Shown piece after piece: positions 8,982 to 15,836 of a stretch of DNA of 64,000 bases. Position numbers and translations under genes: made by a program. The stretch is from Pelomonas sp047654785. Lineage in GTDB: Bacteria > Pseudomonadota > Gammaproteobacteria > Burkholderiales > Burkholderiaceae_C. Every line of letters begins with the position of its first letter. Positions within the stretch are counted from its first letter, which is position 1. The DNA lies in contig NZ_JASGKQ010000003.1 of the NCBI RefSeq assembly GCF_047654785.1, positions 1,798,001 through 1,862,000 on the forward strand, given 5' to 3'. The notes beneath the pieces were generated by a model. That model saw only the letters and a program-made list of their open reading frames with translations. It was not told the origin of the DNA and did no database searches.

Positions 8982-10541
8982 TCAGAACTGCTGGGTCAGG
9001 CTGGCGTACACCGCGTTCTCGGTGTACGGCGCCGTACCTTCGAAGCGGCTGTGGCGCGCGCCCAGCTGCGCATTCAGGCGCGGCGCGAGGCGGGCGTTGC
9101 AGTTGGCGGTCCAGCTGGTCAGCGTCATGGCCTGGCTGGCGAGGTCGCCGGCCGACTGCTGGCGCGCCGCCGTCAGCGACAGGCCCCACAGCGGCGTGAG
9201 CTGGTGGCTGGCCGTCAGCGAGTAGCTGCGCTGCTCGACGCGCGAGGTGTTGGCCAGGTCGCCCTGGTTCAGGTTCTCGCCCAGCCGGCTCGTGACGGTG
9301 CGGATGGCCTGCAGCGACAGGCTGCTGCGCACGCCCTGCAGCGTGACGCCCAGCATCTGGCTGTGGACCTGGCTGGGCCCGGCCGACAGGAAGCCGCCCG
9401 CCACCGACGCGTCCGGCGACAGGCCCTGCGACTGCAGGTAGGCGCGCACCAGCAGGTCGCGCTGGACCGGGTCGGGCTCCAGCGACGCAAACAGCTGGTA
9501 GAACTGGTCGTAGTTGCTGCGCACGCCGCCGGCCGCGCCGATGTTGCCGAGGGTGATGTTGCGCGTGTCGGACAGGTGCCAGACCGAGCGCGCCGTGCGG
9601 TGCTGCACCGACAGCGCGTGGCTGTCGCCATAGTCGTGGTGCTGCCAGTCGGCGCCGAGGCTGGTGCGCGGCGACGGGGTCCATTGCACGGACATGCCGC
9701 CGGTCACGCCGTCCTGGCTGCCGCCGCCCAGGTAGTCGTTGCGCTCCTGGCCGACGCTGGCGGTGAACAGCCAGTCCACGTCCGGCCGGTAGTTCAGGCC
9801 CGCTTTCGCAAAATCGTTGCGGTTGCCGCTGCGCCCGCCGGCGGACTTGTGCCGCTGGGTGCTCGCCAGCAGCCACCAGCCGGCCACGCCCGGATCGCGC
9901 TGGCTGACGCGCAGCGACCCGCCCGTGCCATGGCTGTCGCCCAGGGTGGCGCCGCGCACCGCGGTGCGCGTGGCGTCGCCGCGCAGCTCGTAGCTGGCCA
10001 CCGGGCCGAGGAAGCCGCGCAGCAGCGGCGACACGGCCAACGTCCGCGTCTCGTGCTGGTTGGCGTTGACCAGGTTGGACACGGCACCCCGCGACCCCAG
10101 CGTGGGCGTGCTCTGCAGGCCGAAGGCCGAGCCGCTCTGCTGGCCGATGTTGGCCCGCGCGTCGACGAACAGCGTGTCGCCGATCACCTCCGCCCGCAGG
10201 TTGGCCGCCAGCGAGTTCTGCAGCTGCGACGGCGCGTCGGACTTCAGGTAGGCGATGCCGTACAGCGAATAGTCCAGGCTGCCGCGCACCGCGCCGGCAT
10301 TGCTGAGCAGGCTGATGCCGGGCGCCAGCGTCGTGATCAGCGCCGCATCCTTGTTCCGGTCGTCCAGGCGCAGGTTGTCCGTCCAGGTCTGCATCAGGCT
10401 GACCCGGGGCTGCAGGGCCCAGCCGCGCGAAACGCCGCCGGCCCCTTCCCCTTGCTGCGCCTGCGCGCCGCCCGCCGCGATGGCGAGCAGCGCGGCCGCC
10501 GCGATGGCGGCCGGGCCGGGCTCAGCTCTGCGCCGGTTCAT
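8982..10541 (-). CDS. PEP-CTERM system-associated outer-membrane beta-barrel protein
   Basis: A 519-residue protein with a signal peptide (MNRRRAEPGPAAIAAAALLA then cleavage after AQA) and alternating-pattern sequence typical of an outer-membrane beta barrel, ending in the C-terminal aromatic motif TQQF. It matches the family found only with exosortase A clusters (TIGR03016) and probably helps EPS cross the outer membrane. An in-frame Met exists at 10604, but the start at 10541 gives a clean signal peptide. This start lies inside the last 20 bases of the tyrosine kinase gene, so translation is likely coupled. Confidence 0.88.
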   Translation of the reverse strand: MNRRRAEPGPAAIAAAALLAIAAGGAQAQQGEGAGGVSRGWALQPRVSLMQTWTDNLRLDDRNKDAALITTLAPGISLLSNAGAVRGSLDYSLYGIAYLKSDAPSQLQNSLAANLRAEVIGDTLFVDARANIGQQSGSAFGLQSTPTLGSRGAVSNLVNANQHETRTLAVSPLLRGFLGPVASYELRGDATRTAVRGATLGDSHGTGGSLRVSQRDPGVAGWWLLASTQRHKSAGGRSGNRNDFAKAGLNYRPDVDWLFTASVGQERNDYLGGGSQDGVTGGMSVQWTPSPRTSLGADWQHHDYGDSHALSVQHRTARSVWHLSDTRNITLGNIGAAGGVRSNYDQFYQLFASLEPDPVQRDLLVRAYLQSQGLSPDASVAGGFLSAGPSQVHSQMLGVTLQGVRSSLSLQAIRTVTSRLGENLNQGDLANTSRVEQRSYSLTASHQLTPLWGLSLTAARQQSAGDLASQAMTLTSWTANCNARLAPRLNAQLGARHSRFEGTAPYTENAVYASLTQQF

Positions 10542-11487
10542 TGCCACCGTAGCCGTAACCGTAGCCATACCCATACCCGTAGCCATACCCGTAGCCGTAG
10601 CCACCGGCCGCGTTCGGGCTGGCCTGGTTGAGCAGCATCATCTTGACGGGACAGGTCTCGATGGCCGCCAGCGCCTGCTGGACCGCGCTCTGCGGGGTCT
10701 TCTCGGCATGCACGACGACGATGATTTGCCCCATGTGCGAGGCCAGCACGCGCGACTCGGTCGTCAGCAGCAGCGGCGGCGAGTCGAAGATGATGATGCG
10801 GTCCGGGTAGCGCTTGGCCATGTCGTCCAGCAGCTGGCGCATCGCGTCGCTGGCGAGCAGCTCCGTCGCCCGGGCGTGCGGCGTGCCGCTGGGCAGGATG
10901 GTCAGCTTCTCGACGTTGGTGCGCAGCAGCACCTCGGACATGTCGACGCGCTCCTCCAGCACGTCCAGCAGGCCGGGGCCCTGCGGCAGGCCCAGCATGC
11001 GCAGCACCGAGGGCCGGGCCACGTCGGCGTCGACCAGCATCACCGTGTTGTCCAGCTCGGCGGCGATGCTCAGCGCCAGGTTGACGGACGTGAAGCTCTT
11101 GCCCTCGCCCGCCAGCGCGCTGGTCACCATCAGCAGGTTGGCGTGGTTGATGGTCGCCGCGCCCTTGCCCATCGCGTTCTTGATGAGCGGCCGCTTGATG
11201 ACCCGGTACTGGTCCGCCGTCTGCGAGCGCGGCGCGTGCGGCATCAGGAAGCCCTGCGCCGCCAGCGCCACCACGTCCAGCTCGACGCGCTTGGAGGACA
11301 CGCTGGACCCGTCGTCCTTCGCGGCCACCAGCCCGACGGGCTTGGGCGCCGCCTGCGGCGCCACGGCGGCCGGGGCCACGGGCGGCGCGGCCTGCGCAGG
11401 GGCCGCCTGCTCGTCGCCCGGCAGCACGATGCCCGCCTGGCGCAATTGCTCCAGCCGCTGGGCGGCCTGTTCGATCAAGCTCGACAT
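10522..11487 (-). CDS. XrtA-associated tyrosine autokinase (BY-kinase)
   Basis: A 321-residue cytoplasmic bacterial tyrosine kinase of the PEP-CTERM type (TIGR03018), lacking the membrane domain, which is supplied by the chain-length protein next door. Walker A is AGEGKS (126-131), Walker A' is MLVDADVARPS (150-160) and Walker B is IIIFDSPP (231-238). The C-terminus holds nine consecutive Gly-Tyr pairs (about residues 296-314), the tyrosine cluster for autophosphorylation. BY-kinase cycling controls polymer length and export. The DNA encoding the tail is a degenerate six-base tandem repeat at about 10549-10602. Confidence 0.93.
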   Translation of the reverse strand: MSSLIEQAAQRLEQLRQAGIVLPGDEQAAPAQAAPPVAPAAVAPQAAPKPVGLVAAKDDGSSVSSKRVELDVVALAAQGFLMPHAPRSQTADQYRVIKRPLIKNAMGKGAATINHANLLMVTSALAGEGKSFTSVNLALSIAAELDNTVMLVDADVARPSVLRMLGLPQGPGLLDVLEERVDMSEVLLRTNVEKLTILPSGTPHARATELLASDAMRQLLDDMAKRYPDRIIIFDSPPLLLTTESRVLASHMGQIIVVVHAEKTPQSAVQQALAAIETCPVKMMLLNQASPNAAGGYGYGYGYGYGYGYGYGYGGNEPAQS

Positions 11488-11488
11488 G

Positions 11489-13075
11489 TCAAACCACCTG
11501 CCGGCTGAGCTGCACGGCCAATATCGTCAGTGCGATTGCAAACATCACCAGCAGCCCGCCCGCACCGGCCGAGAAGCGGATCAGGTCCACGCGCTGGCGC
11601 GCGCGGTCGGCGTCGGTCACCAGCCGCGTCACCACGCCCAGGATGGGCAGCTCGACGCGGGCGCGCAAGTCGTTGGCATCGTGGAAGACCGGCCGGAGCT
11701 GGCTGGCCGCGAAGGTCGTGAACACGCCGATGCCCAGCGCCGCCGCCATCGCGCCGGCGAGCAGCAGCAGGCGGTTGGGCGCCACCGGCTTGGGGTTGGC
11801 GCGCGGCGGGTCGATGACGCGGAAGTCCGCGATGCCGGACGCCACGTCCAGCTCGCCCGAGATCGACGCCTGCTCGCGGCGCTGCACCAGGTCTTCGTAG
11901 TTGCGCTTCTGGATCGCGTAGTCGCGGTTCAACTGCGCCGCCTCGGCCTCGATCTGCGGCGCGGTCTTCAAGGCCGCCATCGCCTGCGCATAGCGCGCCG
12001 AATACTCGTCGACGCGGGCCCGCAGCGCCGCCACCTGCACCTCCGACGTCGCCAGCACGCGCGCCATCTCCTGCATGGTGGCCGAGCCGCCCTGCGTGCC
12101 GGCGACCGACGGCACGTTCATCGCCGCCTTGCGCAGCTCGGCGACCTCGCGCTTGCGCTGGTCTTCGAGATCCTTGATGAGCTTCTTGGTCGTGATGATG
12201 TCGGGGTGCTGGTCGGTGAAGCGCTGCGACAGCGCATCCAGGTTGCGGCGGTGCTCCGCGATCCGCGCGTCGAGCTCCGGCGTGCTGATGTTCATCGCCG
12301 ACTCCTGCATCAGGCTCTGCGCCGTCGTCTGGCCGCCGCCGCGCCGCTCCGCGTCCAGCTGCGCCTTGGCCGCGTCGCGCGCGTTCACCGCCTCGCGGTA
12401 CTCCAGGCGCGCGCGCTCCAGCAGCCCGCTGATCTCGGCGATGTGCGCCGCCGTGTCCTTGCTGCCGTCGCCGCCCATGGCGGCCAGGTTCTTCAGCCGG
12501 AACTCCTTGAGCCGCGTCTCGGCCTCCTCGAGCTTGGTCTCGTAGGTCTTGATCTGTTCGTTGATGAAGGCGGTGGCGGTCGAGGTGTCCTTGCGGCTCG
12601 TGCTGAGGCTGGACTCCACGAAGATGGAGACCAGCGACTGCACCACGCGCTTGGCCGTTTCCGGATCCCTGTCGCGGTAGCCGAGGATGTAGAGGTTGTC
12701 GCGGCCCACGCTCTGGATGGACAGGCTGCGGGTCACCGTCTCGATCAGCGCCTCCTGCTGGGCCTTGGTCTGGTTCTTCAGGTCCAGGTCGGCCATGCGC
12801 ACCAGCTTCTCGACGTTGGGGCGGCTGATCAGCGTGCGGCTCAGCATCGTCACCTGCTGCTCCACGTTGGGCTGCACCGTCAGGCCCGACATCAGCGGCT
12901 TCAGGATGGACTGCGTGTCGACGTAGATGCGCGCGCTGGCCTCGTAGCGGTCGGGCAGCACGAACACCACCACGGCGCCCACCAGCCCCGCCACCCAGGC
13001 CACGGCCAGCCCCGCCCAGCGGTATTTCCACATCCGCCGCACGACGATCAGCAGCTGGGCAATCAACGATTCCAT
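11489..13075 (-). CDS. XrtA system polysaccharide chain-length determinant (Wzz-like)
   Basis: A 528-residue inner-membrane polysaccharide co-polymerase of the exosortase-A type (TIGR03007). A first transmembrane segment lies at about residues 20-40 (GLAVAWVAGLVGAVVVFVLP), then a long periplasmic part with coiled coil (residues 160-400), a GNVR-like segment (YAIQKRNYEDLVQRREQA) and a pair of C-terminal membrane helices near residues 435-460 and 500-522. It works with the tyrosine kinase encoded immediately downstream (1-base gap) to set EPS chain length and to couple synthesis to the lipoprotein exporter. Confidence 0.93.
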   Translation of the reverse strand: MESLIAQLLIVVRRMWKYRWAGLAVAWVAGLVGAVVVFVLPDRYEASARIYVDTQSILKPLMSGLTVQPNVEQQVTMLSRTLISRPNVEKLVRMADLDLKNQTKAQQEALIETVTRSLSIQSVGRDNLYILGYRDRDPETAKRVVQSLVSIFVESSLSTSRKDTSTATAFINEQIKTYETKLEEAETRLKEFRLKNLAAMGGDGSKDTAAHIAEISGLLERARLEYREAVNARDAAKAQLDAERRGGGQTTAQSLMQESAMNISTPELDARIAEHRRNLDALSQRFTDQHPDIITTKKLIKDLEDQRKREVAELRKAAMNVPSVAGTQGGSATMQEMARVLATSEVQVAALRARVDEYSARYAQAMAALKTAPQIEAEAAQLNRDYAIQKRNYEDLVQRREQASISGELDVASGIADFRVIDPPRANPKPVAPNRLLLLAGAMAAALGIGVFTTFAASQLRPVFHDANDLRARVELPILGVVTRLVTDADRARQRVDLIRFSAGAGGLLVMFAIALTILAVQLSRQVV

Positions 13076-13124
13076 CGTGAGAAGTCTCTGTGAAGGCGAT
13101 CTGCAAGGGGCGGCCGCGCCGCGC

Positions 13125-13763
13125 TCAGAACAGGCTCTGGGGAATGATGAGGATGTCGCCCGGCCGCATCTCGACGTTGGCCGACACGTCGCCGCGCTTG
13201 ATCAGGTCCTTCAGCCGCACCGCGTACTGCTTGTTGCCCTCGGCGGTGCGCAGGATGGTGGCGCTGTTGCCGGCCGCGAAGTCCGTCAGGCCGCCGACGG
13301 CGATCATCACGTCCAGCACCGTCATCTTCTGCTTGTAGGGCAGGAACTGCGGCTTGGCGGCCTCGCCGACGACGCGGATCTGCTCGCTGTACGGGCCCAC
13401 GAAGCTGGTCACGATCACCGTCACCACCGGATCGCGCACGTACTTGCCGAGCGCCTGCTCCACGTCGCGCGCCACCTGCACCGAGGTCTTGCCCTGCACG
13501 AGCATCTCGTCCACCAGCGGCGCGGCGATCTTGCCGTCCGGGCGCACCGGCACCACCATCGACAGCTCCGGATTGCGCCAGACCTGGATGCTCAGCGTGT
13601 CGCCGGCGCCGATGATGTAGCTGTAGTCATCGCTCATGGCCGTGGCCGGCGCCTGGGGCAGTTGCCCGCCCAGCGACGAGCACCCCGCCAGCAGCCAGCC
13701 CAGGCACGCACCCGCGGCCAGCGTCGCCGCGCGGCGGAACAGATACCCTTTTGAATATTCCAC
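13125..13763 (-). CDS. XrtA system polysaccharide export lipoprotein (Wza-like)
   Basis: A 212-residue outer-membrane export lipoprotein with one Poly_export domain (DYSYIIGAGDTLSIQVWRNP) and a SLBB-like repeat toward the C-terminus (IRVVGEAAKPQFLPYKQK). Start is GTG at 13763: it has an AGGGGA ribosome site 8 bases upstream and gives a lipoprotein signal peptide with the lipobox LLAGC. The longer frame to 14054 crosses non-coding sequence and was rejected. First gene of the leftward EPS operon. Family TIGR03027; forms the periplasmic/outer-membrane channel for the polymer. Confidence 0.93.
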   Translation of the reverse strand: MEYSKGYLFRRAATLAAGACLGWLLAGCSSLGGQLPQAPATAMSDDYSYIIGAGDTLSIQVWRNPELSMVVPVRPDGKIAAPLVDEMLVQGKTSVQVARDVEQALGKYVRDPVVTVIVTSFVGPYSEQIRVVGEAAKPQFLPYKQKMTVLDVMIAVGGLTDFAAGNSATILRTAEGNKQYAVRLKDLIKRGDVSANVEMRPGDILIIPQSLF

Positions 13764-13790
13764 GATGCAATCCCCTGCCACGATATAGAC

Positions 13791-13810
13791 CCTATAGCCC
13801 CAGCTATAGG
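13791..13810. promoter_or_regulatory. Inverted repeat upstream of the EPS export operon
   Basis: Perfect 8-bp arms CCTATAGC / GCTATAGG separated by four bases, 28 bases upstream of the GTG start of the export lipoprotein gene. It is AT-richer than its surroundings and lies where the leader or promoter of the leftward operon should be. It could be an operator or a leader hairpin; the binding protein is unknown. Confidence 0.45.
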
Positions 13811-13997
13811 CCGAATCATTTGCCGCCGCCGCCCAAAAACGCCCACATCGTCGCGCAGATTTGCCGCAGAAGCGAATCGAAGATGATGCCACACGAAGCC
13901 CGCCCTCCCGCCGGCGCTCCCCGGGCTCAAGGGGGCGGCACGCCGGCCCGAATGACAGCTTTTTCACGCTCGCGCCGCCCGGCCGCGCCCGAACGAC

Positions 13998-14052
13998 GCC
14001 TGCAGCCCACGCCCACCCCGTCCGGGGCCGCGCCACCCCATGGGCTGCAGGC
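13998..14052. repeat. Inverted repeat in the divergent intergenic region
   Basis: Perfect 12-bp arms (GCCTGCAGCCCA at 13998-14009 and its complement at 14041-14052) separated by 31 bases that contain a smaller CCCCG/CGGGG hairpin. It lies between the leftward EPS operon and the rightward oxidase gene, 94 bases upstream of the latter. No T-tract follows, so it is not an obvious terminator. The rest of the 380-base gap (13764-14145) holds no gene that I can support. Confidence 0.5.
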
Positions 14053-14145
14053 ATCCCGCCTTAGACTCCGGCCTCTGTGCCTCGCGCCGCCGCCAGCGGC
14101 GCCGCGGGCCTGGACACAACGGCACGGCGGTATGGGCAACTCCAC

Positions 14146-15762
14146 ATGACGACTCCCCCCCTGGACCTTGAAGCAGCGGCGCGGCGCTGGCGCCAGCAAT
14201 GGGGCGAATCGCAGGTGGACGATGCCGGGCAGGCACAGCGGCGCTACGGCCGCGACACCACCGGCGCCGAGCGCCGGCTGCTGGGCGCCGTGCGCGCCAC
14301 CGGGCAGGCCCAGGTCGTCGAGGTCATGCGCACCGCCCACGAACTCGGCCTCGCCGTCCATCCCATCTCGACGGGCAAGAACTGGGGCTATGGCAGCGCG
14401 CTGCCGGCCGGGCACGACTGCCTGCTGCTCGACCTCGGCGGCATGACCGGCCTGGACTTCGACGCCGTCCAGGGCGTCGTCACCGTCGAGCCGGGCGTGA
14501 CGCAGGAGGCGCTGGCCCGCTTCCTCGACGAAGACCCCGCCGGCCCGCACCCCTTCCTGGTGCCGGTCACCGGCGCCGGCCCCGGCACCAGCCTGCTGTC
14601 CAACGCGCTGGAGCGCGGCTACGGCGTCACGCCCATCGTGGACCACTTCGCCGCCGTCACCGACATCGAGGCCGTGCTGGCCGACGGCACCGTCTACCGC
14701 GGCATGCTGCGCGAGGCCGCCGGCCCGGAGCTCGCCCGGCTGTTCCGCTGGGGGCTGGGCCCGCAGACGATGGGGCTGTTCACCCAGAGCGGCTTCGGCG
14801 TGGTCACGCGCATGTCCATCCTGCTGGCCCGGCGCCCGCAGGCGCTGTGCGTGGGCCTGTTCAGCCTGCGCGACGCCGGCCTGCTCGGCCCGGCCGTCGA
14901 GGCCATCCGCGACATCCTGCAGCGCACCCCCGGCGTGGTGGGCGCCATCAACCTGATGAACCGCCACCGCGTGCTGTCCATGTCCGCGCCCTACCCCTGG
15001 GACGCTCTGAATTCCCAGGGCGTGATTCCGGAAGCGGTCGTGGAGGCCATGGGCCGTGAATATCAGATATTCCCATGGACGGGTTTCTGCACCCTGTACG
15101 GCACGCCCGGCATGGTGCGCGCGGCGCAGCGCGAAATCAAATCCCGGCTCAAGGGCCTGGCCAGCCGGCTGATGTTCGTGACGCCGCAGCGCGCGCAAAC
15201 CCTGCATGCGCTGAGCCGGCTGCTGCCCGGGAAAATGGGCCAGCGCCTGCAGGCCCTGACCGGCACGCTGCGCAAATCGCTGGACCTGGTCGCCGGCCGC
15301 CCGAACGAGACCGCGCTGCCGCTGGCCTACTGGCGCAACCGCAGCGGCGCCGCCAGCACGCCGCGCGACCCCGCCGCCGACGGCTGCGGCCTGCTCTGGT
15401 ACGCGCCCCTTGTGCCCATGACCGCGGCCGCCGCCGCCAGCTACGAGGACCTGGTGCGCAGCACGACGGCGCGGCACGGCCTCGAGCCGCTGATCACCTT
15501 CACGACGCTGAGCGACCGCCTGTTCGACAGCACCGTGCCCCTGCTGTTCGACGCCCAGGCGCCCGGCGCCCGCGAGCGCGCCTGGGCCTGCTACGACGAA
15601 CTGCTGCACCGCGGCCGCGAGCGCGGCTTCTTCCCCTACCGCATGCCGGTGGACGCCATGCCCCAGCTGCGCCAGCTGGCGCCGCAGGCATCCGCCTTCA
15701 ACGACCGGCTCGCGCGCGCGCTCGATCCGCAGCGGCGCGTGGCGCCAGGCCGATACTATTGA
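14146..15762 (+). CDS. FAD-linked oxidase, vanillyl-alcohol oxidase/PCMH fold
   Basis: A 538-residue flavoprotein with an N-terminal PCMH-type FAD-binding domain (VHPISTGKNWGYGSALP and LDLGGMTGLDFDAVQGVVTVEPGVT) and a C-terminal substrate domain ending LDPQRRVAPGRYY, as in 4-cresol dehydrogenase and vanillyl-alcohol oxidase. Members oxidise para-substituted phenols, but the substrate here is unknown. The ATG at 14146 begins a normal N-terminus; the frame extends upstream to 14077 without conserved sequence. It is first in a rightward group with prsT, so a link to the exosortase locus is possible but inferred from position only. Confidence 0.85.
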   Translation: MTTPPLDLEAAARRWRQQWGESQVDDAGQAQRRYGRDTTGAERRLLGAVRATGQAQVVEVMRTAHELGLAVHPISTGKNWGYGSALPAGHDCLLLDLGGMTGLDFDAVQGVVTVEPGVTQEALARFLDEDPAGPHPFLVPVTGAGPGTSLLSNALERGYGVTPIVDHFAAVTDIEAVLADGTVYRGMLREAAGPELARLFRWGLGPQTMGLFTQSGFGVVTRMSILLARRPQALCVGLFSLRDAGLLGPAVEAIRDILQRTPGVVGAINLMNRHRVLSMSAPYPWDALNSQGVIPEAVVEAMGREYQIFPWTGFCTLYGTPGMVRAAQREIKSRLKGLASRLMFVTPQRAQTLHALSRLLPGKMGQRLQALTGTLRKSLDLVAGRPNETALPLAYWRNRSGAASTPRDPAADGCGLLWYAPLVPMTAAAAASYEDLVRSTTARHGLEPLITFTTLSDRLFDSTVPLLFDAQAPGARERAWACYDELLHRGRERGFFPYRMPVDAMPQLRQLAPQASAFNDRLARALDPQRRVAPGRYY

Positions 15763-15836
15763 AAATCGCCCAATCAGCATTTTCCATACTGCTGCCGGCC
15801 ACCCAGATTCCCAGATATCCACACGCAATCCAAACC

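Noticed and set aside
13868..13896. Second sigma-54 promoter (minus strand, TGGCAT...) before the EPS export gene
   Set aside because: The -12 doublet reads GA instead of GC and the element is over 100 bases from the start; match too weak.
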